Origin: Hysterangium stoloniferum
Taxonomy: Eukaryota; Basidiomycota; Agaricomycetes; Hysterangiales; Hysterangiaceae
Direction: 5' to 3'
Length of the DNA stretch: 64,000 bases
Assembly: GCA_015178975.1 (NCBI GenBank)
Contig: WHVD01000057.1
Coordinates: 1 to 64,000, forward strand
The notes beneath the pieces were generated by a model, which was not told the origin of the DNA, did not search any database, and saw only the letters and a program-made list of their open reading frames with translations. Numbering within the stretch: position 1 is the first letter of the stretch; the number at the start of each line of letters is the position of its first letter. The position numbers were made by a program, and so were the translations under genes. Positions 1 through 12,022 of this stretch are shown piece after piece.

Positions 1-2691
1 TATATTGACGACATCGTGATCTTTTCTAAGACATGGGACGATCATCTAGAGCATTTGGACCAGGTCCTACAAGCCATCATTGCAGCGGGAATCAATAATT
101 CGATTCTACTACTAGGACATAAGGTGTCTAGACTCGGCTTTTCAACCCATCAAGAAAAGGTCACCGCTATATTGGAATTAGCCACGCCTTCTAAGATAGC
201 AGACCTTCAACGTTTTCTCGGAATGGTTCTATACTTCTCTGCTTACATACCATTCTACTCCTGGACGGTTGCTCCACTTTTCAACCTCTTAAAGAAAGGT
301 GTTCATTGGCATTGGGATTCAGAACACGCCCGAGCTTTTGAAGACATCAAAGTTGCGTTGAGTTCAGCTCCAGTACTTGGACACCCTGTGAGCGGTATGC
401 CTTATAGGTTATACACAGACGCTTCGGACTTCGCGCTGGGATGTTGCCTCCAGCAAATACAAAAAATGACGCTTAAGGACCTAAAGGATACAAAAATTTA
501 TGCCCAAGCAAGAACAGCTTTCGATCAATCACGAGACGTCCCCATTTTTGTTACTCATTATAAAACCAAGGAGCCGGAATTCACCTGGACGGATTCCTGG
601 GCCACAGATTTTGATGACACCAGTGTCACAGTCGAACATGTTATTGCCTATTGGAGCTGTATGCTCAAGAAAGCGGAATGTAACTACTCAGCCACAGAGC
701 GAGAAGTGTTAGCTGCTAAAGAAGGATTGGTCCATTTCCAGCCCTTTATCGAGGGAGAACATATCCTTTTGATCACTGACCATGCGGTGTTACAATGGGC
801 CAGATCTTATGAGAATACTAATTGTAGACTGGCTGCATGGGGGGTGGTATACGCTGCATACCCTGGTCTGGAAATCCTACATAGAGCAGGACGGATACAC
901 AGCAATGTTGACCCATTATCTAGACTTCCTCGAGTACCTGACTGTGCTAGCCCTGCAAGAGACGATCTCTTACCAATCGTAGCGGATTCTTATAACTGGA
1001 ACGTTATGGGAGAACAAACCAGCGGAAAAGGCCGTCTTTCTCACTCATCACGAGTGAGTTGAACCTGTCGGAACAGTCGAAGAGGTCCCCCAAATGAAAT
1101 GGGACTTGCACAACCTTCCCAGAAACGATGAGACTGATGAGGCGGATTTTACTCTCTCGAATCCACAATTGCTTATAGAGATCGATGAGAATTACGCTAA
1201 GGAACTTCGCGATGGATACCAGAAAGATCCCACCTTCAGGAATTATTACGCCGCCGATCCCATTTCTCCAAACATGGTAGCCACTCCTTCGCATTATTTT
1301 ATCAGCAAGAATAAGCTATTGTTCTTTCGAGATTCGGACTGGAAAAGTCGAATCTGTGTTCCTAGCAGCATGACGACAACCATACTCAAGCTGATACATG
1401 ATAATCCTTTCGAAGGAGCTCATGCAGGCGGCCACAGGCTTTTTAATCTGATGAAAGACCATTTCTTCTGGCCGAGGATGTTGCATGACTGCGTGGCGTA
1501 CGCTTGCAGCTGCAACATATGCCAGAAAACTAAAATTGATCATTCCGCTCGACAAGGAGCTCTTTGACCCGCAGATGTACCCCTAAGGCCATTTGAGGTT
1601 GTCTCAATGGACCTGATTACCGGATTGCCTCCTTCTACAGAGGGTGGTTATTCCGCCATCTTCGTTGCCATGGATAAACTCACGCATTTCTTAATCTGTG
1701 AACCCACTACTTCAGATCTATCCGCAGAAGGATTTGTGCGAATCTTCTGAATAAAGTAGCCGCTCCTTTCGGCCTGCCTTCAAGGATAATCTGTGATCGA
1801 GACAAGAGATGGACCTGTAGGTTCTGGAGAGAAGTCTGCAAAGTATACGGAAGTGCCCTTGCAGTATCCTCATCCCACCATCCTCAGACTGACGGTCAAA
1901 TGGAGAATGCTAATGCAATTGTGGAGCAAATGCTCAGAGCGTACTGCGCCTCTTCGAAGGAGGAATGGTCTAAATGGACTCAAGTAGTGGCTCATACCTA
2001 CAATTCGACGGTTCAAAGCTCAACAAGCTATGCGCCGGCCTTTTTGCTAATGGGCTACTTACCAAGAGGAATGTCTAGCTGTCTAGGAGGGGCCGACCCT
2101 GTGGTCCCCAGAGAATTATCGGATAGCCCTGTAGCCGACCAATGGATCTTAGAATTGGAAAATCACCGACAAGCGGTGCGGGATTCGATTGCGCGAGCAC
2201 AAGAAACCCAAGCTCGCAGTTACAACAAGAGACAGAGATTAGTGGAAGATATCTCAGAGGGGGATTATGTTCTGATTAATCCCCATTCTCTCAAGCTCGT
2301 CGAAGCCAAGGGACCTGGAAGAAAACTTATACAAAGACGGATAGGGCCATTTGAGGTCTTGGAAAAGATCAATCCTCAAGTCTTCCGACTCCACATTCCC
2401 TCGGAATATCAATTACATCCAGTGATTAATCGAGACCATCTTAAAAAGTACCACCTCTCCCCTAAGGAATTCGGATCCAGGGAGCTACTCGAGAACCCTC
2501 GAGAACTCAATCGTAATGACGAGGAGTACAAAGTAGAAGCTATAGTAGGGCACAAAAAGCATCGAAATCGACTCCTTTTCCAGGTTCGATGGAAAGGATA
2601 TGGACTGGAGGAGGACACTTGGTTAAACGGCAATGACCTTCGTAACGCTCCCACTCTTCTTAGAGCTTACAAGACTATTTATCGAATTTAA
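1..2691 (+). pseudogene. Ty3/gypsy pol, 5'-truncated by the window edge (RT end, RNase H, integrase, chromodomain)
   Basis: The window opens on the reverse-transcriptase YIDD motif. RNase H follows with LYTDASDFALG near 410-440 and ITDHAVLQW near 775. The integrase zinc finger has HAGGH near 1420 and CNICQ near 1515. The integrase core has aspartates in DLITG (about 1610) and CDRD (about 1795) and the glutamate in QMENAN (about 1897). A chromodomain ends the protein, with VRWKGYGLEEDTW near 2585-2622. The reading frame is broken by TGA at 1060, TGA at 1565 and shifts between about 1745 and 1900, so the copy cannot make a full polyprotein. The chromodomain marks it as a chromovirus-type fungal gypsy element. 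The Pro/Ser-rich ORF and the LTR downstream probably belong to the same element. Confidence 0.93.
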
Positions 2692-2886
2692 TGATCATTT
2701 CACAGCCTTACGACAACAACACTGTTTATCTACTTCTAGCTCTACCCCCCCACTTTCTTCCCCCTCGGCCTTTCACTTCAATAACCGAGCAGAGCTTGAA
2801 ATTAATATAAAATACGTAAATTCGCTAAAGAAAATTTTATTCCCCCTATCTCTTCCCTCCACGTCAACCTCTCTAATCAGTACACT

Positions 2887-5367
2887 ATGTCGCAGGAGCA
2901 ACAACCCAAACCCAAGTTCCCCAACTTCAAAAGAATACCGCGACCTCAACCTATTAATACCTCTACCACACCGTCTCGCACTGAACAAGTCGAGCACTCC
3001 ACGAGTAATTCTGGAACGCCTTTGCCAATACCCTCCACTGCGCAGGGCGACATCGCGGGAATGTCCACCAACTCGGGGAACAGAACCGCCTTTACTCCAT
3101 ACGCTCCTCTTCCCAGACCCCGATTTCCCAATTTTAAAAGAATACCTCGACCTCAAACTACAGTTCCTTCTGCCCCATCACCTCGAACAGAAACTGTCGA
3201 GCGTGTGGAGGAGACCTCATCGTCCACGAATCCTATGCGGACGGACTCCGTTTCAAAAGCTGCACCATGGTCCTCTAATACTTGGGGGGCTCCCTCGGGA
3301 ACATGGAGCGAGACCCCACCACCTTCTCGTAGTATTTTCCCTTCTACCGAAGAGGAGATCAAAAAGAAACGGCAGTCTGAGGCTTTCTCCGCGCAGGTTC
3401 AGGAGGAATTGAAAACGCTTAAATGGAAGAGGAGAGAGGAGTACTTGGAAGGACAGTGGAGGATGGGGGCTAGGGATAATGTCCCTTCAAGGCGGACACG
3501 GCAGGAATGGAGGGAAATGGAAGGGCACGATAATCCTTCAATCATCGCTCCCCCTTCGGGTCATAAATGGACGGATTTCGCTGAAACGGATTGCAGCGAC
3601 GGGGGCATGCCATGTGTTCGGAGTGTAGGACAAAAAAGTAGGAAAGGAAAAGATGGGGTCACCTTCTACAATTGGGACAAAGTACGAAGGATCAAATTAC
3701 AAAGCATTGCATTGCGACATGGAGATGGAGTTGCATTATCTCCCAGACCCCTTTCACAATGTGGACCTTAGGAACGGACCTACCAGATGGGGCCCGGTGA
3801 TCTTTCATCTGACTCGGAGGACGACCAATCTCGCTACCCCGCCTACGACAGCAAGTACCTCGGTGCTGACTGCCATGAAGGTTTCCTACTCCCTGACAAC
3901 ATTCACTTCTTCACGAGTGATCCTAACCAACGACGAAAGCTACCAACTTCTGTCAGAGTTTGGAGAGGGTATCGTCCAGCAGACTCTGCAACCCCATCCA
4001 CTTCCTCTCATCTCCCTCCACCTCCGCCGGTCTCTTCCGTACCCACATTGCAGCGCTTTACACCCTTTTCGGAGCTACCGGGAAGTCTTGTACCATCCTC
4101 CGAGCTGTCTTCTCTTCCCCCTATACCACTACCCCTCCCCTTCGCAGGACATTCTCTTATATCACCGTCCTCATCCATACCCAAGCCTCCTCCAGCACCG
4201 CAGCCAATCTCACCCCTCCGCACGTCACCTGACCCTCTCGTCGCCTCCCACTCTACTCCAACGCCTTTGGTCCCTGCGGTGTCTAACATTCCCCTCACTT
4301 CCTTGACAACGCGGAGCCCTCCGCCCGCCTCTCCCTACTCCCCTTGCATTTCTCTGGGAAGCCCCATTCAGCATCCTAACGATACATTAATGGATATTGA
4401 TCACCCTATCCCGGAAGTTCTCGCAATGCCTATGGAGGAAGTCCTCGAAGCACCTTTCTCAGCCATAGACGTCTCCAAGGAACCCCCCCCGGCAATGGAA
4501 GCCTTCGAGGAGCCTCCCCCCTTAAGCAAAAAAGCAAAAGGGAAACAAAGAGCCGATACTCAGGCCGACGAGCCCCTTGTCATGGACCCCCCCCCGGCCC
4601 ACCCCATTCACAGCCCCCCACCGCAGCCGTCCTCTCCCCTCCACTCTGAGGATATGGCTGGCCCCTCCCGTCCCTTCCAGTCAAGTTGGATGCACGTGTC
4701 CATTAATTACCCCTCCGACATCTTCACCGTAGGACGCACATTAACGCGACTGGGACCAACCCTGCAGCACCCCCTTGTTAAAGGGCATATCCAGGGGTAT
4801 AGCGGGTCTCTCACGTTGTCGGACCGCATGAGTGCATTTTATTTATGCGTCAACGACCCTAAGGAACAGCTGCATTTAGCGGAGGATATCGAACGGGTGG
4901 AACTTTCCATGTTTCGGTCCTTACTTGTCAACTCTTCTTGTGTTCTTCCTGACCACACACCAACCCACTCTGCAGTGGACCTCGTTGACTTGTTGGAGCA
5001 ACTGTTGCCGGATTCGGACACCTCGAGAGGAATCCCCTCTGGGGGAGACATGAGCTCCACACCGCTCATCACTCCTACCCCGCCATCACTACACCCTCGA
5101 CCCCCTCTCATTGCCCGTATAACTGACACTTCCGCTGATCGCATTCGCACCATAATTCGAATGCGCCAGAAGGCCTATGGTCGTTGGGTCTCGTCGATCC
5201 AAAAACTAGATGGGTTGACATCCACCAATGACGCTTCGAGGTGGGAGGACATCGCTCTTTCCTTTCGTGCCAAGCGTCTCGCCTGGGGCAACGCTATCCT
5301 ACACCTTGGGGGTTCATCGCAGGACGCATGGGGAGGAGTTTCAAGTGTCCTTCGACATCTTCTTTGA
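2887..5367 (+). pseudogene. Accessory ORF downstream of gypsy pol, Pro/Ser-rich, broken
   Basis: ATG at 2887 opens a frame that runs to TAG at 3769 and resumes from 3787 to 5367. Read through, it would be about 826 codons. Between about 3670 and 3810 the more protein-like sequence (LHCDMEMELHYLPDPF) lies in the +2 frame. This suggests two compensating frameshifts and not just one nonsense codon. The N-terminus holds the motif PNFKRIPRPQ twice, about 75 residues apart. A charged segment follows, then a Cys-containing block (ETDCSDGGMPCVRSVG), a long Pro/Ser/Thr-rich linker, and a helical C-terminal domain. I recognise no family: it lacks the signal peptide and membrane anchor of an Env and the zinc knuckle of a Gag. 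It starts 195 nt after pol and ends 25 nt before the LTR, so it is placed as a third ORF of the element. Confidence 0.6.
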
Positions 5368-5392
5368 CATAGCTCTTCGACCTGGGGGGCAC

Positions 5393-6022
5393 TGTGAGAG
5401 GTATGGCGAAATACACTCAGGAAATATAGTCGGATGAGCTCTTACTATATTTCCTTTATTATTTCTATTTTCTCTCTTTTATTATATCTATAATTAGTTC
5501 GACGACCTATGTATGCGGTACATCGACTCTTGTGGGTGCACACACGCCAGACTTATGTATTCTAGCACCCGTAGTTTAGAACTCAGACACTTTTTACACC
5601 GCAACCACGACTTACCCAGACACCCATTAGTGTCCTGTAAGTTGTGATTGGTGTATCGTCTCAACCATCACAGACGGGCTTTAGCTATCTACTCTATCAG
5701 AGTTTCGAACTGTACCAGTCGAAACTCAATCCTCATCGCTACTCGCGTGGACCACATCCACACTACTCTATTATTCGACTCTCTAGTACTCTACTTTACT
5801 CTCGAGCAGTCGTTCAGAATCACACTAGACAGTCGATTCTACTTATTCGTTTTAGCTCTCTACCTTATTCTAGATAGCTACTTCCTTCTACTGTATTGAA
5901 CTGAGTAGTCAATACGTGTTCGTTCTGTATTAGACTTCGACAGTCAATACATCTTGGTGTCGTACCTAAACGGTCGATATTCTTCGTATATAGAACGGTT
6001 AGAACTTCCACCACTCTTCACA
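5393..6022 (+). repeat. LTR, family A (630 bp), probably 3' LTR of the gypsy element at 1-5392
   Basis: It begins TGTGAGAGG and ends CTCTTCACA, giving TGTGA/TCACA termini. Four more copies lie in this window. The flanks (GGCAC left, CCATC right) do not match, as expected if this is one LTR of a longer element whose other end is outside the window. A G-rich run (5384-5389) just upstream could be the polypurine tract. The right flank is a minus-strand gag fragment, which would be the target. Confidence 0.85.
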
Positions 6023-6258
6023 CCATCATACACATTTGGAAGTGGAATTTTCAGACCTGAGTTTTTCAAAATGGTGGGAGGAGTCGACATAAGTAGCGTT
6101 GGCACTTGTGGAGGAGTTGTCGGTTGTGATTGTAGGGTGAGTTGCTGAAGGATCTGCTGCAGCAAATCCGTATTTTGTTTCTGGGAGGCTTGGAGCTCTC
6201 AAATGTCATTACTGTGTTGTTCTAACACCTGATGCAGATCAGTCATAGAAGCCGACAT
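6023..6258 (-). pseudogene. gag N-terminal fragment of a gypsy-type element
   Basis: On the minus strand, ATG at 6258 starts MSASMTDLHQVLEQ, reads a TGA after about 19 codons, then continues with a Gln-rich coiled stretch (LLQQILQQLTLQ) and ends in KIPLPNVYDG at the LTR junction at 6023. A Gln-rich coiled N-terminus followed by a P-x-x-YDG motif is typical of Ty3/gypsy Gag. The remainder was lost at the LTR insertion, so only about 78 codons remain. Confidence 0.6.
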
Positions 6259-6690
6259 GATGGTCAAAGTGAGGGGGCCACACGCAAACTTGAAATACGC
6301 AAACTTGATTTGATCTGAAGAGGTATCTCAACTCGTGATGTTAAGTGTAGTTCAACGAATAGTGGCGGTAGTTCCGGTCACTTGAGGTGAGACTTTTCTT
6401 CTGTAAGGGCGACTCTCTAGACCGCACTGACTCGCACTAAGACTGAGTTGGGGCACTAGCAGAGGGAATCCGAAGTTAGTTTATATCTATCTATTTATAT
6501 ACATACAGATTGCAGTACTACTTACCTAGCAGAGGGAATCCGAAGAGAAAAGTCTAAGGAACCCTCGGCTAGTGTGTGACTAACTAAAAGTGCAGCGGAG
6601 TTTGAAAATGTGATAAAGACAAGGTACCCTTACCCTGGACTTATGAGACTAGACTCTGACAAGTCAAAAGTGAATTTGGGGAACTTAAGG
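6259..6690. other. Repeat-derived spacer with a 20-bp direct repeat
   Basis: No gene is seen. A perfect 20-bp word beginning CTAGCAGAGGG occurs at 6456-6475 and again at 6526-6545, a 70-bp period. The stretch lies upstream of the minus-strand gag start, so it is probably that element's untranslated leader, but no LTR boundary could be fixed. Confidence 0.4.
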
Positions 6691-7866
6691 TTGTCCCCTG
6701 ACAAATGAGCAGAATCTCCTCAACTCTGACAAGGTGCAACCTGCCAAGTCAATTGCCATATCAGGCTCAAATTGCAAATGCAATTATCATGAAGCCAAAT
6801 TTTGTATCTGACCTGGTGGTGGCATGGTGGGAAAAACTCTGGATGAATCCAAACAAGCAAGACACCTTGCCCATAGTTCAAAATTGGGTAATTCCACTAC
6901 CCCACCTACCAACCCCATTCCTCCTACATCCACTGCACTGAAAATCCCTGTTAAATTGCAGGGTGCTGATGGTTGTGTCTACATCATTAACATGACATTT
7001 ACAGGGGACTCAAACATCATTGCACACTTCGATAATACATCTTGTTGGCTCACCACAAAATTGTCTAGGATGATAATTCTTACTCCCACAGAAACACCTG
7101 TATTCACTACATATCCACTCTGCCCAAGCTGAGCATGCCTTTATAACTCACTGCACACCTACCATTGAGACATGGCATTGTCGACTTGGTCATGGAAATT
7201 TTCAGGCTGTTTGTGATATGTTCAATAATGGCCTTATCAAAGGTGTGACCCCCCCCAACTCTTCCATCACTCCCACTAAATGCCATTCCTGTATTCTGGG
7301 CAAACAGACCAAATATTCTGTTCCCAAAACACAAGTGGAGGGTGGGACACAGGGCAATGAGAAAATTGGAAAAAGTGTGGATAGACTTATGTATCTGGAC
7401 CTAGTCCTGTCACCTCAAGAACTGGAAGTAATTATGTTATGAATATTGTAGATGACTTTTCAAGTTTTTGCTGGTCCATCCCACTCAAAATTAAAAAGTG
7501 ATGCATTTTTGCAACTTCAAATTTGGGAATGTGCATGGGAAGTCAAAACTGGATTAAAAATTGGCACTTATCGTACAGACAATGGAGAGCTCAAAAGTCA
7601 CGAAATGACTAATTGGTTAGCATCCAGAGGTACTGACCATCAATTTACCCCTCCATATACATCAGCACATATCGGATGAGTGGAACAACTCCATTGCACT
7701 TTGATGGCAAAAGCTAGAACTATGCATATTTATGCAGGACTACCTGCATACTTGTGGGACAAATTCTACCTCACTACTCATCTACATGCCAAAACTACTA
7801 TCAAATTGCTGATAGATAAAACACCTTGGGAACTATGGTATGGTCAAAAACCAGACTACTCTTACC
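6691..7866 (+). pseudogene. Ty1/copia pol fragment (pre-integrase and integrase)
   Basis: The translation contains the GAG-pre-integrase signature WHCRLGHGNF near 7170 and CHSCILGKQ near 7282. The integrase core follows: VDDFS near 7449, the TDNGE aspartate near 7576, and PPYTSAHIG-(stop)-VEQLH near 7650-7690 containing the catalytic glutamate region. The domain order pre-integrase, integrase and then (missing) RT defines copia. TGA codons and frame changes break it several times. It stops at KPDYSYL where family-C LTR sequence begins (7867), so the RT part was displaced by that insertion and is not found elsewhere in the window. Confidence 0.85.
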
Positions 7867-8608
7867 TGTTATGACCGTGTCGCAACCTGATGGTCCCTGA
7901 GGTTATCACCACCTATCAACATTTCAAGTTATCGCTCAAATCATTGCATCGGAAACCGTCAGTCTCCCGACACTGACATATGTTTTCACGGCAATCAAAC
8001 CCCATTTACACCCCCATCAAAATATACTCGTACTATCTGGTTATACTCTGATACATCCCTTTTTATTATGATGATCTGTTCTACTCTATGTTTCACATAT
8101 GCCTATATATACTTTGTAACCTTTGGACTATTTCCTTTTCTCATAATTCTGCTCTCAGTTAATCACAGCCTCTGAACTCATTGTAACCTTCCCGTTCCTA
8201 GTCAAGTTTATTTGTCAGTAATATTTCCGCTCTTCCCTTAGTTAGTATTTTCTAGACACTGAATACTTGTATATGAACCTGCTGTAGTTGTAATTACTAG
8301 GCAATCAGAATATCAACTCAGAACACCCACATTCATCTCTAGAAGTCTTATACTAAGTATCCTGCTCTTCGCCTACCTGTGCACTCGCCCACTCTCAGTC
8401 CCCGACCCCTTGACCTGACACTCGACTTATCCTTCAGTCCCGATCGGTAACCCACCATGAGGTACTTGTTAGGACTAGTCTTTCTCCCATCTGAAATTTA
8501 AGGACACCTGACAGATATTTGTGAGGGCACAGCACATAAGCTGAAGCCAAGTCCTTCCGATCGGTCCCCATCAGCCTACCGACATTAGTCAGTTTTCAGT
8601 TCTTAACA
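7867..8608 (+). repeat. 5' LTR of gypsy element C (742 bp)
   Basis: It starts TGTTATGACC and ends TCTTAACA. A minus-strand solo copy at 40132-40936 has the same ends. The gag start lies 37 nt after the right end, as in a 5' LTR. The left flank is TTACC, and no matching 3' end is found in the window. Confidence 0.85.
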
Positions 8609-8645
8609 GTATATTCTGATTTCACACTCGCATTTTCCGTTAATC

Positions 8646-9953
8646 ATGCCTCCAAGGAAAAAAGATGCCAAGCCAAGTGGTGAAGCAGAATCTTCCACTC
8701 TCAAGTCTCCATTCCTGTATACAGCCCAAGCTATCTTGAAAACCCCACATCCAGAACCCTCCGAAGAATCCCACTTTGTGGAAATTACTGGCGATGCTGA
8801 AGAAGTTACTGAAGCCACCAAACCTGAAGTACCTGAAGAGGTTAACGACCAATCAGCTCCGGGACCCGAACCCGAGGATAGTGACCAGTCCTTACCTCAG
8901 GCTAGTGGTCCTAAGAAGTCTGCAAAACAAAAACTGGACTTTGATCCTGACAAGACATGGGAATTGTTCTCAGGTACCTTAGGATCCCTTAGTGATTTCC
9001 TTAAGAACAATACCAAGGAAAAAGAACCTGGACAAACCCGAGTCAACAAACCCGAACTGTTTACCAGCTCAAACCTGAAGAAATTACTGACATTTCTTAT
9101 GCAATGTTGATTCAACTTTTGGGACTGCCCAGCTGCTTTTGCAACGGATGACCGAAAGGTAAACTTCACACTCTCGTACCTTAAGGATTCCACAGCAGCA
9201 TGGTTCGAACCTGCATTCTCCAGCCTCATCTCTGAAGATCCCAATTGGCTTCACGATTGGGATGCCTTTGTTGAGGAACTTGAAACAAACTTCGGTCCCT
9301 ACAACCAAACTGGCGATGCCAAAACTGCGCTTTCTAATCTCAAAATAAAAGACACCCAACGCATCACCGACTACATCGTCCAGTTCAACAACCTCGCCAC
9401 ATGTTGCAACTGGGGCAATTCAGCCCTTCATTACCAGTTTTACTCCAGCCTCCCAGCTTACCTCAAAGATGAAGTTCCCAAAGGAGAGACCAGCAAACCG
9501 AAGACTCTCCCCCTCATGCATCTAAAGGCCCAAAACACAGATGCCCAATACTGGGAATGACACTCAGAAATCAGTCGCGAAAACCCATTGGACAAAAAAT
9601 CATCGGACAACAAGAATGCCAACAAGTCTAGTAATCAAAACACCAACAATAGTGGCAACTCAAACTCAGATAAGAAGTCCAACAACAAGGGTTCTAATGA
9701 CAAAAAAGGCAAGGACAAACAGTCAAATAAGTCTCAAGACAAAGACAAACCCAACCTAACTGGCAAACTCGGCTCCAACGGCAAGCTCCTACCACAAGAA
9801 AAGCAATGCCAAATGGACAACAATCTTTGTTTGTTGTGCACAGATCCTGGACACTAAGTTGCCACATGCCCAAAGGCCACAAAAGCCCAATTGGCCAATT
9901 TGGCCACGACTTCACAACCGGCTAAGCTGGCTGCCAAGTCAAAAAAAGATTAA
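8646..9953 (+). pseudogene. gag of gypsy element C, broken
   Basis: ATG at 8646 starts MPPRKKDAKPSGE. The frame stops at 9110 and is shifted. The Retrotrans_gag core follows in another frame: DDRKVNFTLSYLKDSTAAWF near 9150-9205, then WDAFVEELETNF near 9260. A Lys/Asn/Ser-rich basic linker (about 9590-9760) leads to a CCHC knuckle beginning CLLCTDPGH near 9831. The knuckle is interrupted by TAA at 9855 before its final cysteine, and the frame ends at 9953. The domain order is that of a Ty3/gypsy nucleocapsid precursor. At least two lesions make it nonfunctional. Confidence 0.85.
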
Positions 9954-9970
9954 GCAACTCTCTGGATTCC

Positions 9971-10648
9971 ATGTGGTTGGAGAGTTGCATTGAATCTCCC
10001 TGCACACCAGAAAATTGTTATCTTAACACATCTGCCCTGTATAATCCCAATTCCTTGTTCATAAATCTTACTTTGGAACCCCTCAGGAGTCTTACTTTTC
10101 GAGCTCTCGTAGATTCAGGTTCAACCCATTGTTTTATAGATATAAGTTTTTCCTGAAAAAATCAGTTAAAAGCCTATGCAATAGACCCGATTCTGTTCCA
10201 ACTCTTTGATGGTACCTCAAACTCCGTAATCTCGCAAGCCTGCAAACTCCGACTTCGGTTCCCATGTGGAACCTTTCAGACAGTTACATTTTTTGTAATA
10301 CAGTTGGACTCGAGCTGCTCTGTGGTTCTAGGACATAACTGGCTCACCCACTACAATCCGTTGATTGATTGGGTATTGGGCAGTATCCATTTCCAAACCC
10401 CATCAGCACCCAATATGACTGGTCCATTTCTGCCTGTTTTGGCAAATATGGCCTCTACAGCACCTCTGGCCCCCGTGGCAAATCTGTCACGAATTGATTA
10501 TTCTTCAATAAAGTCAAATAATATTCTACTGATTGAATCGAAAGCCTCATTTGATGAAGTATATATTCGCCCTGTCGATGAAGTAAGAGGCTATTACCAG
10601 TCGCGAGAACTCATGGAAGTATTTGTCGAAGAAGTTACAACAAGTTAG
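9971..10648 (+). pseudogene. Retropepsin-like protease fragment of element C
   Basis: The aspartic protease active-site motif appears as ALVDSGSTHCFID near 10110-10142. The second half of the fold, [13 protein letters not shown] near 10320-10360, is typical of gypsy retropepsins. TGA at 10154 (after the codons for SFS) and a later stop at 10646 interrupt it. After 10648 the homology jumps, within about 280 nt, directly to RNase H, so the RT domain has been deleted. Confidence 0.8.
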
Positions 10649-10904
10649 AATTACTAGTATCACTAATTTACAGATATTTCAACTGACTTCCCTCGCTCCT
10701 TTCATAGCCCTTTTATGCTTTTCTTCGTATCGTTATGACTATGTTATGAACTAATAATGAAATTATACATGACATTGGAATGAGACATGTCGAAAGAGAT
10801 TCAATGTTGTCGAATAATGTTCGGGTTTATCGAGTCGAAGAGTTGTTGAAAGTTACCTTTGATTGTTTGTGACAATGTTGTGACTTGTGATGGTTATGAC
10901 AGAC

Positions 10905-11548
10905 ACCCTGTGGAACTTCTCTGAAGAGTGCTGAATGGCATTCCGAGAATTGAAAAGTGCGTTTACATCTGCTCCTATTTTGTCGCACTGGAAGCCTGAT
11001 GTTCAACTCATTGTGGAAACTGATGCCTTGGATTATGCACTCGCTGCGATATTGTCCATTCTGGACACCGACAGTGAAGTCCACCCAGTAGCTTTTTGTC
11101 TTGCACCTTTTCGGCACCTGAACTCAACTATGATGTTCATGATAAAGAACTACTTGCAATATTTGAAGCTTTCAAAACATGGCAACATTATTTGGAAGAA
11201 TCGACTCATCCAATAGATGTTATAACTGACCACAAAAATTTGGTTTACTTTTCAACCACAAAACTACTCACCTGTCAGCAAGCCTGATGGTCCAAATACC
11301 TCTCTGCTTTCAATATGGTAATCCACTTCTGTTCCAGCCACCTTGGTGGAAAACCTGACGCTATGACTAGATGATGGGACATCTATCCTAAAGAGGGGAG
11401 TAGCGACTACACCACAGTTAATCCGCATAATTTTAAGCCCATGTTTTCATCTGAACAACTGTCCACATCTATCCGAGCCACTTACCTCATTCATCCAGTC
11501 TTGCAAAGTGTTATTCTTATGGATACTGAAAAGTTACATCAAGATATA
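10905..11548 (+). pseudogene. RNase H segment of element C pol
   Basis: [19 protein letters not shown] (10935 on) is the conserved entry to gypsy RNase H. It is followed by [14 protein letters not shown] (first catalytic Asp), [14 protein letters not shown] in a shifted frame near 11130, and DVITDHKNLVYF near 11215. The tail reads to LHQDI at 11546, where a family-B LTR begins. TGA after 10930, a frameshift near 11100 and TGA at 11285 show decay. The sequence resumes on the far side of the LTR. Confidence 0.85.
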
Positions 11549-12022
11549 TGTGAGGAGTATGCTTTTACCACAGTTTCATTGTGGTAAAACACTCCTTTTA
11601 TTTCATTTATATTTTACATATTCTATTCATATTTTTCTATCTTTCATATTCTTCGAATATTGCATATTTCATTAGTTCGAAGCATTGTGTATACTTGTGG
11701 GTGCACTCAGCACCAATTAGAACTCAGACACACTTTAACCCAAGAACCACCACTCGTAAGACACAAACTAGGTCTACTACGAGCGGTGATCAGGGTAACG
11801 TGTCAGCTACTACATAAGTAGCAGTATCTGAACTACTGAACACTTCTGGCCTCGAACTGTAATAGTCGAGGCCTCCACTCAAACCATCGCACTCGTTGAC
11901 TCCTTCGTCATCTTGTGCTCTTTCTCTCACTTTCTCTTATATTGCACCAAATAGGTCAATATCCTCCTCTTCTACTCATTTCTTCGTATATAGAATGGTC
12001 TGAACTTCTACCACTCTTCACA
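11549..12022 (+). repeat. Solo LTR, family B copy 1 (474 bp), TSD ATATA
   Basis: Starts TGTGAGGAG, ends CTCTTCACA. ATATA flanks it on both sides (11544-11548 and 12023-12027). It splits the pol of element C between RNase H and integrase. Confidence 0.92.

Noticed and set aside
1004-1294. Minus-strand ORFs over the gypsy pol
   Set aside because: They lie antisense to recognisable RNase H and integrase coding sequence and have no features of their own.
3653-4306. A separate gene in the +2 frame
   Set aside because: Only its first third looks protein-like and it continues the accessory ORF; the rest is a shadow of Pro/Ser-rich coding sequence.
5393-6022. A solo LTR with target duplication
   Set aside because: The flanks GGCAC and CCATC do not match; it is more likely the 3' LTR of the upstream element.
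6456-6545. A CRISPR-like or regulatory array
   Set aside because: Only two copies of a 20-bp word, in fungal repeat DNA; it does not form an array.
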